Assembly (NCBI RefSeq): GCF_003182255.1 | Contig: NZ_QGTQ01000032.1 | Coordinates: 1-64,000, forward strand | DNA length: 64,000 nucleotides | Direction: 5' to 3' | Source: Paenibacillus cellulosilyticus | Lineage (GTDB): Bacteria; Bacillota; Bacilli; Paenibacillales; Paenibacillaceae | Shown here: piece after piece, positions 26,773 through 34,617 of the stretch | Numbering within the stretch: position 1 is the stretch's first letter | Layout of the letters: every line of letters starts with the position of its first letter | Program-made: the position numbers and the translations under genes | Notes under the pieces: model-generated | The model's input: only the letters and a program-made list of their open reading frames with translations | Told to the model about the DNA's origin: nothing | Database searches by the model: none

Positions 26773-27215
26773 TCGAAAATGACAACAAAACAATGACAGA
26801 AGCGCTCGACTTGCTCGTTCATGAGCCTTCCAAACCAGCAAGGCTCATGAACCCGGTCGTGCTAGCTTACGCGGGTGATGCTGTCTATGAATTGCTCGTC
26901 CGCCAATATTTAATTTCGAAGCCAAATCATCAGTCGCATGAGCTGCATCGTGAAGCGACGAAGCGGGTATCTGCGAAAGCGCAGCGCGTGACACTGGAGA
27001 AGCTGGCGCCGCTGCTGACTGAAGAAGAGGCTGATATCGTACGAAGAGGTCGCAATGCGAAGTCCGGCAAGCCGCCGAAGAATGCAGACCCTGCCGACTA
27101 TCGGCATGCGACGGCACTGGAAACGTTGTTCGGCTACTTGTTCTACGAGCGCCGCGGTGAACGGATCAGGGAACTGCTCGCTGTTGCCCTGGATGATGAA
27201 GCAACGATGCGCTAA
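26769..27215 (+). CDS. mrnC: Mini-ribonuclease III
   Basis: 148 residues, a lone RNase III catalytic domain without a dsRNA-binding domain. The active-site segment is NPVVLAYAGDAVYE with Asp37 and Glu41; RGRNAKSGKPPKNAD follows. It trims 23S precursor RNA in Firmicutes. ATG 26769 overlaps the cysS stop by four bases; GTG 26757 in frame is an alternative. Confidence 0.94.
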   Translation: MIENDNKTMTEALDLLVHEPSKPARLMNPVVLAYAGDAVYELLVRQYLISKPNHQSHELHREATKRVSAKAQRVTLEKLAPLLTEEEADIVRRGRNAKSGKPPKNADPADYRHATALETLFGYLFYERRGERIRELLAVALDDEATMR

Positions 27216-27311
27216 GCGTATGAAACCTGTAAATTACTAAGCAGAGTGACTTTGGATAGGCAGAGTGACTGATGTCACGTTCAAAGATCCTGTTGTCAGG
27301 AGAGAAGAAGC

Positions 27312-28148
27312 ATGAAACAACGTTATCCACACAAACCAGAGCGCCGTCGGGACCGTTCGAATGAACAGGTGCGTGTTGCAGAGCGAGTTCAGGAAGAGGA
27401 GCAGGCAGCAAGCGAAGAGATTGTAGCAGGCAAGCACCCTGTACTCGAAGCGCTGCGCTCCGGCAGAGAAATTAATAAAATTTGGGTGGCTGAAGGTGCG
27501 CAGAAGCATCTGACGGCTCCGATTATTGCAGAAGCGAAGCAGCTAGGCGTAATTGTACAGTTTGCGGATAAGCGTAAGCTCGACACGCTAGCAGGTGATG
27601 TGGCGCATCAGGGCGTAATTGCACAGGTTGCTCCTTATCGCTACTACGAAGTGGACGAGCTGCTGGAAGCGGCGAATGAAAAAGGTGAGACGCCATTCCT
27701 GCTGGTGCTTGATGAGATCGAAGACCCGCACAACCTTGGCTCTATTTTGCGGACAGCGGAATGTACGGGAGCGCATGGTGTCATCATTCCGAAGCGCCGT
27801 TCAGCTAGCTTGACGGCTACGGTTTCTAAGACGTCGGCAGGTGCTGCGGAATATGTGCGTGTTGCGCGTGTAACAAATCTTGCCCAGACGATTGAATTGC
27901 TGAAGGAGAAAGGCGTATGGGTAGCGGGAACGGACGTATCTGCTGAACAGGACGTGTATCGGACGAAGTTTGATATGCCGCTCGCGATTGTCATTGGCAA
28001 TGAGGGCAAAGGAATGGGCCGTTTGATTCGGGAAAAATGCGATTTTCTCGTCAAGCTGCCAATGGCAGGTAAGCTGAACTCGCTCAATGCCTCAGTAGCT
28101 GCAGGAGTATTAATGTACGAAGTTCTGCGCCAGCGAAGAGGTAATTAG
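27312..28148 (+). CDS. rlmB: 23S rRNA (guanosine(2251)-2'-O)-methyltransferase RlmB
   Basis: 278 residues, SpoU/SPOUT family. An N-terminal substrate-binding domain (AGKHPVLEAL) is followed by the knotted methyltransferase domain with DPHNLGSILRTAE, VIGNEGKGMG and LNASVAAGVLMYE. The first ~35 residues are a charged, probably unstructured extension (KPERRRDRSNEQVRV). Methylates a ribose in the peptidyl-transferase loop. Sits between mrnC and rae1, all acting on RNA; only two bases separate it from rae1. Confidence 0.93.
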   Translation: MKQRYPHKPERRRDRSNEQVRVAERVQEEEQAASEEIVAGKHPVLEALRSGREINKIWVAEGAQKHLTAPIIAEAKQLGVIVQFADKRKLDTLAGDVAHQGVIAQVAPYRYYEVDELLEAANEKGETPFLLVLDEIEDPHNLGSILRTAECTGAHGVIIPKRRSASLTATVSKTSAGAAEYVRVARVTNLAQTIELLKEKGVWVAGTDVSAEQDVYRTKFDMPLAIVIGNEGKGMGRLIREKCDFLVKLPMAGKLNSLNASVAAGVLMYEVLRQRRGN

Positions 28149-28150
28149 CA

Positions 28151-28678
28151 ATGAATCGCAAGGATGTGCTTCTGGTCGACGGCTATAACGTTATCGGCGC
28201 ATGGCCCATACTGCAGCGGCTTCGTGATGAGGAGCTAGAGGATGCCCGCGATGCGTTACTAGATATGCTAGCCGACTACCAAGGGTTTACGGGAATGCTC
28301 GTATACGTCATTTTTGATGCACATCAAGTACCTGGCCACGGTGCCAAGTTCAAGCAGCATAGTATTCAGGTTGTGTATACCAAAGAGAAGGAAACGGCTG
28401 ACGAATGTATTGAACGGCTTGTTGCAGAGCTTACAATGCGGGGGCGGGACATCTACGTTGCGACTTCGGATTTGACTGAGCAGCACGTTGCATTCGGCAA
28501 AGGCGCATTGCGGGTGTCGGCCAGAGAACTTCTGGTCGATGTGCAACAAAAGCGGAAGTTGATTCAAGCAACAATACGGGAGTCTGAAGAACGTCCGCGT
28601 AAGCGTAATACAGTTGATGGATCGCTGCCGCTCGATGTACGAGCGCAGTTTGAACAGTGGCGACGAGGCAATATGTAA
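28151..28678 (+). CDS. rae1: NYN-domain ribosome-associated endonuclease Rae1 (YacP)
   Basis: 175 residues, NYN (PIN-like) nuclease. The catalytic start VDGYNVIGAW is at 9-18, acidic residues follow in VIFDAH, and TSDLTEQ lies in the C-terminal half. In B. subtilis Rae1 enters the ribosomal A site and cuts mRNA during translation. ATG 28151 follows the rlmB stop almost directly, so translation is likely coupled; the upstream site AGAGGTAATTAG is weak. Confidence 0.92.
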   Translation: MNRKDVLLVDGYNVIGAWPILQRLRDEELEDARDALLDMLADYQGFTGMLVYVIFDAHQVPGHGAKFKQHSIQVVYTKEKETADECIERLVAELTMRGRDIYVATSDLTEQHVAFGKGALRVSARELLVDVQQKRKLIQATIRESEERPRKRNTVDGSLPLDVRAQFEQWRRGNM

Positions 28679-28784
28679 AGCATATGTAAACAGTTGTGAC
28701 ATACATGTAACACAAAACTGACATTCATTGGCCAAAAACTTACAAATCTACTAGATTGTAAGCGTCCGTCCTCGGCCGGATTGG

Positions 28785-28814
28785 TTGACGGTTAGAAGTT
28801 ACATAATGTATACT
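28785..28814 (+). promoter_or_regulatory. Promoter of sigH
   Basis: TTGACG (28785-28790), an 18-base spacer and TATACT (28809-28814), about 64 bases before the GTG start. A near-perfect palindrome, CTTACAA-A-TCTA-C-TAGA-TTGTAAG (28739-28762), lies just upstream and could be an operator. Confidence 0.65.
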
Positions 28815-28877
28815 GTTCCTATGCTTGATAGAGTGCGAGTCGAGCAGTGCACGCCTTGCAGGCCGGAGGGATAGTTC

Positions 28878-29528
28878 GTGAGCATCGACCTCAGAGAAAC
28901 GAGTACGGACGGATATGACTGCAGAACGGACGAAGATATCGTAGAGGCGGTCCGCGACGGCGATAGCGAAGCGTTGGAGTATTTGATTAACAAGTACCGC
29001 AATTTCGTTCGCGCCAAAGCTCGGTCCTACTTTCTAATCGGCGCTGACCGAGAAGACATTGTTCAAGAAGGTATGATTGGCTTATATAAGTCGATTCGTG
29101 ATTTTAAGGGAGACAAATTGTCTTCTTTCAAAGCGTTTGCTGAGCTTTGTATCACTCGGCAGATCATTACAGCAATTAAGACAGCGACTCGTCAGAAGCA
29201 TATTCCACTGAATTCGTACGTCTCGCTGGACAAGCCGATTTACGACGAAGATTCTGATCGGACACTGCTTGATGTGATATGCGGTACACGCGTATCGGAT
29301 CCAGAAGAGTTGATCATTAATCAGGAAGAGTTCGTTGGATTAGAAGATAAGATGTCGGAGATATTGAGCGATCTTGAACGCAAGGTGCTCATGCTTTATT
29401 TGGATGGTCGGTCGTATCAAGAGATTGCAGTCGATTTGGATCGACATGTGAAATCAATCGACAATGCGCTGCAGCGTGTCAAGCGCAAGCTTGAACGCTA
29501 CTTGGAGATTCGAAACATTGGTGGATGA
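28878..29528 (+). CDS. sigH: RNA polymerase sigma factor SigH (Spo0H)
   Basis: 216 residues. Sigma-70 region 2 includes the DREDIVQEGMIGLYKSIRDF segment (split over ~55-75), and region 4 the HTH GRSYQEIAVDLDRHVKSIDNAL. SigH directs early sporulation and transition-state genes. GTG 28878 follows CGGAGGG (28864-28870). It has its own promoter and a strong terminator, so it is a one-gene unit inside the conserved rae1-sigH-rpmG order. Confidence 0.96.
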   Translation: MSIDLRETSTDGYDCRTDEDIVEAVRDGDSEALEYLINKYRNFVRAKARSYFLIGADREDIVQEGMIGLYKSIRDFKGDKLSSFKAFAELCITRQIITAIKTATRQKHIPLNSYVSLDKPIYDEDSDRTLLDVICGTRVSDPEELIINQEEFVGLEDKMSEILSDLERKVLMLYLDGRSYQEIAVDLDRHVKSIDNALQRVKRKLERYLEIRNIGG

Positions 29529-29549
29529 CTTTTATATCGGTTATTGGAT

Positions 29550-29580
29550 AAAGACTCGCGATGCGAGTCTTTTTATTTTT
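29550..29580 (+). terminator. Intrinsic terminator of sigH
   Basis: AAAGACTCGC (29550-29559) pairs with GCGAGTCTTT (29563-29572) around a 3-base loop, with a T-rich tail to 29580. Confidence 0.95.
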
Positions 29581-29791
29581 GTGAGAGAGCGTTGTCGATG
29601 TTGTTGGCTGGTGGTGCGTAGAGAAGCGTTGTAGATGATAGAAGTTCCGTATATGCACGAGTATGTCTATTTTGCCGAAAATTGGCCATACTGCTCCAAA
29701 GGGTGCCCGATGACGCCTTGTTTGTGCGAAATCCAGCGTTGACGCGCGTTTGCTGCTCCTACTGCCAAATATATTGTTGAATATATCGGCA

Positions 29792-29820
29792 TTGACACGA
29801 AAATTGCGATATGATAATCT
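29792..29820 (+). promoter_or_regulatory. Promoter region of the rpmG-secE-nusG operon
   Basis: TTGACA (29792-29797) with an AT-rich -10 region; TATGATAAT spans 29810-29818 and TAATCT (29815-29820) gives a 17-base spacer. An inverted repeat ATATATTG ... GAATATAT (29769-29786) lies just upstream. The gap 29529-29924 holds the sigH terminator, this promoter and an unremarkable ~100-base leader; I see no gene in 29581-29790. Confidence 0.65.
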
Positions 29821-29924
29821 GTTTGGGTAGGTCTAAAACTGCAATTTTCACCTATTGGCTCAGGAATCAATTTTGATTCAACATATTAGAGCAACACTAA
29901 GTACAGCGCAGGAGGTGTACTTCA

Positions 29925-30074
29925 ATGCGGGTAATCATTACTTTGGCTTGTACGAACTGCAAACAAAGAAACTACACGAGCAACAAGAACAAGCGCAATC
30001 ACCCCGACCGCATCGAGATGAAGAAGTTTTGCAAGTTCTGTAACGAGCATACTCCTCATCGCGAGACGCGATAG
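29925..30074 (+). CDS. rpmG: 50S ribosomal protein L33
   Basis: 49 residues. Four cysteines at 9, 12, 36 and 39 make this the zinc-binding (C+) form of L33; typical sequences [11 protein letters not shown] and [11 protein letters not shown] are present. ATG 29925 follows GGAGGTG (29911-29917). First gene of the unit with secE and nusG, the classical order. Confidence 0.95.
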   Translation: MRVIITLACTNCKQRNYTSNKNKRNHPDRIEMKKFCKFCNEHTPHRETR

Positions 30075-30092
30075 TCTAATGGAGGTGTGAAC

Positions 30093-30302
30093 GTGGCTTT
30101 TTTGGCTAAGATGAAGCAAGGCTTCGGAACGACGTTCAATTTCTTCGCAGACAGTTGGGCAGAACTGAAAAAAGTAAGATGGCCGAGCCGTAAAGAGCTG
30201 ACAAGCTACACGATTGTCGTTCTTGTTACTATCGTGCTCGTGACAATCTACTTTTGGGTTCTTGACATCGGGATCTCTGAACTGATTGAACTGATTGTTT
30301 AA
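30093..30302 (+). CDS. secE: Preprotein translocase subunit SecE
   Basis: 69 residues, the short Gram-positive form with one membrane helix (TIVVLVTIVLVTIYFWVLD) after the conserved ELKKVRWPSRKEL amphipathic segment. It clamps SecY, which is encoded at 59597. GTG 30093 sits five bases behind GGAGGTG (30081-30087); the in-frame GTG 30087 is part of that site and cannot be the start. Confidence 0.95.
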   Translation: MAFLAKMKQGFGTTFNFFADSWAELKKVRWPSRKELTSYTIVVLVTIVLVTIYFWVLDIGISELIELIV

Positions 30303-30325
30303 GAAGAGTCCGAAGGTGGATGGTT

Positions 30326-30859
30326 ATGGAAAAGCGATGGTATGTGGTCCATACTTACTCAGGGTATGAGAACAAAGTGAAGGCCAACCTGGAACGCCGC
30401 GTAGAATCAATGGGCATGGAAGATAAGATCTTCCGTGTGCTCGTACCGATGGAAGAAGAAGTGGTAAACAAAGACGGTAAGAAAAAAACTGTCATGCGTA
30501 AAGTTTACCCTGGCTACGTCCTCGTCGAGATGGTTCAAACGGATGATTCTTGGTATGTCGTTCGCAACACACCTGGTGTTACGGGCTTCGTAGGCTCGAC
30601 GGGATCTGGCTCTAAGCCGACTCCATTGTTGCCCGAAGAAGTGGATCAGATTCTGAAACACATGGGCATTGAGGAGCCGAAGCCGAAGATCGAATTCGAG
30701 CTGAAGGAAACGGTTAATGTCAAGGTGGGACCTTTTGCTGGCTTTGTCGGCACGATCGAAGAGATCTTGCTTGATAAGAGCAAAGTGAAGGTTAGAGTGA
30801 ACATGTTTGGCAGGGAAACCCCGCTTGAGCTTGATTTTACTCAAGTGGAGAAGATATAA
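30326..30859 (+). CDS. nusG: Transcription termination/antitermination protein NusG
   Basis: 177 residues. The NGN domain opens WYVVHTYSGYENKV and a C-terminal KOW domain is at about 125-177 (VKVGPFAGFVGTIEEI). Binds RNA polymerase and couples to S10/Rho or pausing. ATG 30326 is spaced 6 bases from AAGGTGG (30313-30319); ATG 30320 abuts the site. Confidence 0.96.
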   Translation: MEKRWYVVHTYSGYENKVKANLERRVESMGMEDKIFRVLVPMEEEVVNKDGKKKTVMRKVYPGYVLVEMVQTDDSWYVVRNTPGVTGFVGSTGSGSKPTPLLPEEVDQILKHMGIEEPKPKIEFELKETVNVKVGPFAGFVGTIEEILLDKSKVKVRVNMFGRETPLELDFTQVEKI

Positions 30860-30949
30860 TAGTCTGGTTTCTTGATTCGTCGGCGCCTCCGGCGAGACGG
30901 AGTTTAGCTCCGAGATCATGGGCATTACTCTTTTAAGGAGGTGTTTAGT

Positions 30950-31375
30950 ATGGCAAAGAAAGTCATCAAGATGGTAAAACTGCAAGTACCAGCAGGTAAA
31001 GCGAACCCGGCTCCGCCGATCGGTCCAGCCCTCGGTCAAGCAGGCGTAAACATCATGGCGTTCTGTAAAGAATTCAATGCTCGTACGGCTGACCAAGCGG
31101 GCCTGATCATTCCAGTCGTTATCAGCGTATTCGAAGACCGTTCGTTCACGTTCGAAACGAAGACGCCACCGGCTGCTGTATTGCTTCGCGTTGCTGCAGG
31201 TATCCCTAAAGGATCCGGCGAACCGAACAAGAAGAAAGTCGCAACGGTTAAACGTGCGAAAGTGCGTGAAATCGCTGAGCAAAAGATGCAAGACCTTAAC
31301 GCAGCGTCCGTTGAAGCGGCAATGCGCATGGTTGAAGGTACAGCACGCAGCATGGGTGTTGTTATCGAAGACTAA
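30950..31375 (+). CDS. rplK: 50S ribosomal protein L11
   Basis: 141 residues. Proline-rich [21 protein letters not shown] start and the C-terminal RNA-binding domain ending EGTARSMGV. Part of the GTPase-associated centre. ATG 30950 follows AAGGAGG (30935-30941). A separate small leader with hairpins (GCGCCTCCGGCG, GGAGTTTAGCTCC) precedes it. Confidence 0.97.
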   Translation: MAKKVIKMVKLQVPAGKANPAPPIGPALGQAGVNIMAFCKEFNARTADQAGLIIPVVISVFEDRSFTFETKTPPAAVLLRVAAGIPKGSGEPNKKKVATVKRAKVREIAEQKMQDLNAASVEAAMRMVEGTARSMGVVIED

Positions 31376-31413
31376 TCCGACTGTTGATCTCAACAGATCG
31401 CGTCATACCTTAG

Positions 31414-31495
31414 GGGATGACGGCGTACGACAGCAAAGGCTGTCGGCGTGAAAGTGGGAGGATCATCCGCAAGGAGGATATTCCGCTACTACCAC
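31414..31495 (+). promoter_or_regulatory. Probable L1-binding autoregulatory leader between rplK and rplA
   Basis: An interior stem CGACAGC-AAAG-GCTGTCG (31428-31445) is followed by GTGGGAGGAT (31454-31463) whose GTGG can pair with CCAC (31492-31495). GTGGGAGG with a distant CCAC is, as I recall, the pattern of the ribosomal protein L1 site in Firmicute L11-L1 transcripts and of the L1 site in 23S rRNA. L1 would repress its own operon. Strength of the match is judged by eye. Confidence 0.55.
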
Positions 31496-31513
31496 ACAAG
31501 GAGGTTACTCACA

Positions 31514-32206
31514 ATGGCTAAACACGGTAAGAAATACGTTGAAGCTGCTAAGCTGATTGACAGCGAAGCAACTTATGAAGCACTTGAAGCAATCGAGCTC
31601 GTGAAGAAGGCTGCTACGGCAAAATTCGACGAGACGGTTGAGGTTGCGGTACGTCTGGGTGTTGACTCGCGTAAACAAGACCAAGCAGTTCGTGGCGTAG
31701 TTGTCCTGCCTAACGGTACGGGTAAAACGAAGCGCGTTCTGGTATTCGCTAAAGGCGAAAAAGCGAAGGAAGCTGAAGCTGCCGGCGCAGATTATGTTGG
31801 TGATTCCGACATGATCAACAAAATCCAACAAGGTTGGTTCGACTTCGATGTCTGCGTAGCTACGCCTGACATGATGGCTGAAGTCGGTAAACTCGGTCGT
31901 ATTCTCGGCGGTAAAGGCCTCATGCCTAACCCGAAAGCCGGTACGGTAACGTTTGACGTTTCCAAAGCCGTAGCTGAGATTAAGGCTGGTAAAATCGAGT
32001 ACCGTCTCGATCGTGCAGGTCAAATCCTTGCTCCGATCGGTAAAGTATCCTTCGACGCTGAGAAACTCGCAGAGAACCTCAAAACGTTGATCGATGCACT
32101 TAACCGTGCTAAACCAGCATCGGCTAAAGGCGTGTACCTGAAAAACATCGCAATCTCTTCGACGATGGGCCCTGGCGCTCGCGTTAACGTGGCTTCGTAC
32201 CGCTAA
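31514..32206 (+). CDS. rplA: 50S ribosomal protein L1
   Basis: 230 residues. Standard L1 with AKHGKKY start, [15 protein letters not shown] and [18 protein letters not shown]. Forms the L1 stalk at the E site and is a translational repressor in many bacteria. ATG 31514 follows AAGGAGGT; a longer in-frame reading to 31448 crosses the leader structure and is rejected. Confidence 0.97.
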   Translation: MAKHGKKYVEAAKLIDSEATYEALEAIELVKKAATAKFDETVEVAVRLGVDSRKQDQAVRGVVVLPNGTGKTKRVLVFAKGEKAKEAEAAGADYVGDSDMINKIQQGWFDFDVCVATPDMMAEVGKLGRILGGKGLMPNPKAGTVTFDVSKAVAEIKAGKIEYRLDRAGQILAPIGKVSFDAEKLAENLKTLIDALNRAKPASAKGVYLKNIAISSTMGPGARVNVASYR

Positions 32207-32228
32207 GAGATTTGCACTAGACTTCGAA

Positions 32229-32400
32229 TACGCATACCGTAGACAGTAGGTGCCCAAGAGGCTTAATTTCCTACCGAGGTGTTATGATACAGTGTTTGAC
32301 TTTCGCACTTTTGAAGTGTTGATCGGATCAGACCATCATGGCCTTCGCATTGTCTGCGAAGGCCTTTCTCATGCATCACGGCGGGGAAACGCAAGTGACG
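32229..32400 (+). promoter_or_regulatory. Ribosomal protein L10 leader with terminator hairpin
   Basis: The segment 32240-32282 contains GTAGACAGTAGGTG and CTACCGAGGTG, which match the conserved L10(L12)4-binding leader of Bacilli. It is followed by a strong hairpin, GGCCTTCGCA/TGCGAAGGCC (32340-32364), and TTTCTC. By family knowledge, L10-L12 complex binding lowers expression of rplJ-rplL; the hairpin looks like the termination part. Confidence 0.85.
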
Positions 32401-32432
32401 GAATGCTCAACAAATTACGGGAGGTGTACAAT

Positions 32433-32936
32433 ATGGCAAATGCAAAAATCATCCAGGAGAAACAACTGGCGGTTGAAGAGATTGCAGCGAAACTTCGTAA
32501 CAGCTCTTCTACTGTTGTAGCGGACTACCGTGGATTGAACGTTGCTCAAGTTACGGAACTCCGTAAGCAGCTGCGTGAGGCAGGCATCGAGTTCCAAGTA
32601 TTGAAGAACTCGCTCGTTCGTCGCGCAACGGCTTCTGCGGAACTGTCCGAACTCGACGCAGTTCTGACGGGTCCTACGGCTATCGCGTTTGGCGGCGACG
32701 ACATCGTTGCTCCAGCGAAAATTCTTAGCACTTTCGCTAAGAAGAATGACGCGCTGAAAGTAAAAGGCGGCGTTGTTGAAGGTCGTGTTGTAGACGTTGA
32801 TCAAATCAAAGCGCTGGCAGACCTGCCATCCCGCGAAGGTTTGCTGTCGATGCTCCTCAGCGTGCTCCAAGCTCCAGTTCGCAACTTCGCACTGGCAGTC
32901 AAAGCCGTTTCGGAGAAACAAGAAGCACAAGCTTAA
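32433..32936 (+). CDS. rplJ: 50S ribosomal protein L10
   Basis: 167 residues. [21 protein letters not shown] and KNSLVRRA in the rRNA-binding part and the C-terminal helix that holds L7/L12 dimers ([19 protein letters not shown]). ATG 32433 follows GGGAGGTG. It is preceded by the L10 leader. A hairpin AGCCAGC/GCTGGCT (32944-32961) separates it from rplL and may tune relative expression. Confidence 0.97.
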   Translation: MANAKIIQEKQLAVEEIAAKLRNSSSTVVADYRGLNVAQVTELRKQLREAGIEFQVLKNSLVRRATASAELSELDAVLTGPTAIAFGGDDIVAPAKILSTFAKKNDALKVKGGVVEGRVVDVDQIKALADLPSREGLLSMLLSVLQAPVRNFALAVKAVSEKQEAQA

Positions 32937-33010
32937 TACGCATAGCCAGCTAAGGCTGGCTGTATAGCAACACAACTAAAAAACTAATATAATTTTATGG
33001 AGGTTTAACC

Positions 33011-33373
33011 ATGTCTAAAGAGCAAATCTTGGAAGCCATCAAGGCTATGACAGTTCTCGAACTGAACGATCTGGTAAAAGCAATTGAGGAAGAATTCGGC
33101 GTAACGGCTGCAGCTCCAGTTGCAGTAGTAGCTGGCGGCGGCGCTGCTGAAGCTGCTGAGCAAACTGAATTCGACGTAATCCTGAACAACGCAGGCGCAT
33201 CGAAAATCAACGTTATCAAAGTTGTTCGCGAACTGACAGGTCTTGGCCTGAAAGAAGCTAAAGAAGTAGTAGACAACGCTCCTAAAGCGCTGAAAGAAAA
33301 AGTTTCCAAAGAGGAAGCTGAAGCAATCAAAGCTAAGCTTGAAGAAGCAGGCGCATCTGTTGAAGTTAAATAA
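33011..33373 (+). CDS. rplL: 50S ribosomal protein L7/L12
   Basis: 120 residues. Helical dimerisation domain (1-35), alanine-rich hinge with [11 protein letters not shown], and the compact C-terminal domain [24 protein letters not shown]. Recruits GTPase factors. ATG 33011 follows GGAGG. Last gene of the L10 unit. Confidence 0.98.
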   Translation: MSKEQILEAIKAMTVLELNDLVKAIEEEFGVTAAAPVAVVAGGGAAEAAEQTEFDVILNNAGASKINVIKVVRELTGLGLKEAKEVVDNAPKALKEKVSKEEAEAIKAKLEEAGASVEVK

Positions 33374-33391
33374 TCTCGCTTAAGAGATGGC

Positions 33392-33435
33392 GAACCCCTT
33401 GAGGCTTCCGGGCTTCAAGGGGTTCGTTACTATTT
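33392..33435 (+). terminator. Probable terminator behind rplL
   Basis: GAACCCCTTGA (33392-33402) pairs with TCAAGGGGTTC (33415-33425). The T tract is interrupted (GTTACTATTTT), so some read-through into the methyltransferase gene is likely. Confidence 0.7.
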
Positions 33436-33465
33436 TCCAACCGTACTGCTATCAGGGAGGATTCT

Positions 33466-34068
33466 ATGGCTGATCATTATTATTCGAGAACACCAGGCGT
33501 AGAGCATGATCGCAGAACGCATCAGGATGAGCTGCGTGGGTTTCGTTTCAACTATGTAACGGATGCAGGCGTGTTCTCTAAAGCGGGTGTTGATTATGGC
33601 AGTCGTGTACTGATCGATGCACTTGAGCTAGATAAGCAAGATCAGGTGTTGGATGTAGGCTGCGGTTATGGTCCGATCGGTATAACGGCAGCACGGTTAG
33701 CTGATCAAGGTCATGTTACGATGATTGATATCAATGAGCGAGCAGTCGAACTAGCTAGAGAGAATGCTAAGCTTAATGGTGTTCATAATGTAACGATCGT
33801 TCAGAGTGACATCTATGAAGCGGTTCGTGATAAGCGGTTTAACGCGATTGTGACGAATCCGCCGATTCGAGCAGGTAAGATGGTTGTACATCAGATTTTC
33901 GAAGAGGGCTATCAACTTCTTCTACCCGGTGGCTCCATGTGGGTTGTCATTCAGAAGAAACAAGGTGCGCCTTCGGCAGAAGCGAAGCTTCTGGAGCTGT
34001 TCGGTAACGTAGAAGAGGTCACAAAGGACAAGGGTTATCGCATATTCAGGGCGATCCGTGAAAGTTAG
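33466..34068 (+). CDS. Class I SAM-dependent methyltransferase, RsmC-like (YbxB)
   Basis: 200 residues. SAM motif I VLDVGCGYGPIG (~61-72), acidic MIDINERAVE and catalytic-type NPPIRAGK (~129-136), the NPPY-like signature of N-methyltransferases acting on RNA. Equivalent to YbxB, always found between rplL and rpoB in Bacillales; related to RsmC, which methylates 16S rRNA G1207, but the target here is not shown. ATG 33466 follows AGGGAGG. Confidence 0.9.
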   Translation: MADHYYSRTPGVEHDRRTHQDELRGFRFNYVTDAGVFSKAGVDYGSRVLIDALELDKQDQVLDVGCGYGPIGITAARLADQGHVTMIDINERAVELARENAKLNGVHNVTIVQSDIYEAVRDKRFNAIVTNPPIRAGKMVVHQIFEEGYQLLLPGGSMWVVIQKKQGAPSAEAKLLELFGNVEEVTKDKGYRIFRAIRES

Positions 34069-34092
34069 GGAAAATCGCAACTTTTTATTGAC

Positions 34093-34121
34093 TTGACATC
34101 TCCGATGTGATAGTATTATAA
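34093..34121 (+). promoter_or_regulatory. Promoter upstream of rpoB
   Basis: TTGACA (34093-34098) followed by an AT-rich -10 region: TTATAA at 34116-34121 with a 17-base spacer, or TATTAT at 34114-34119. An overlapping second TTGAC occurs at 34087. It leads into a ~490-base untranslated region. Confidence 0.75.
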
Positions 34122-34335
34122 AATGTCAGTATTAGACTGGGCTAATTCTCTTTAGTTAGCTAAAATGTCAAGAACAAAATTCGGGCGTTTTATGCATAGA
34201 AAATCGACAAATGACGTATAATGTTTACGTTTTGGGCAAAATTACATTGTATGAGCCACTATGCGCGCTTCGATTCAACATGCTCCGGTTGGTTGCTCGT
34301 TCTTCGAATGAATTTCGAGATCGGCCTTTTCTTTA

Positions 34336-34502
34336 CGAGATAAGGAAGCGATCGCGCTGAGATGACCGCATTCTTATCTCGCAAGGAAAAGCACCGCCTG
34401 AACCTGAATGAAGGTTCTGTTAGGAGATGTTTTTCACAAAGATTCACATCCATCAGGCGAAGCTGCGTTTGCATAAGTCGTAAACACGGCTTCGCTTGAT
34501 GG
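34336..34502 (+). promoter_or_regulatory. Structured leader of rpoB
   Basis: Three stems in series: CGAGATAAG/CTTATCTCG (34336-34381), GAACCT/AGGTTC (34400-34417) and CCATCAGGCGAAGC/GCTTCGCTTGATGG (34450-34502, 13 of 14 pairs). None has a T tract, so they are not terminators. The gap 34069-34617 has no gene; an in-frame reading that begins at 34537 is an extension of rpoB without a ribosome-binding site. The function is unknown; candidate control of RNA polymerase subunit synthesis. Confidence 0.55.
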
Positions 34503-34617
34503 GCTGAAAACTTCCATTGTTGGACAGAGATCAAGTGTGAAATTAGGATCTGTCTTGGAAGTTTTTGTTGTTTTTCGATACGTAAGCTGTGAAGCAGACA
34601 TGAGGGGTGAGGTTAAG

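Noticed and set aside
32250-32432. 61-codon N-terminal extension of rplJ
   Set aside because: It would translate the L10 leader and its terminator hairpin; ATG 32433 has the proper site and matches L10 starts.
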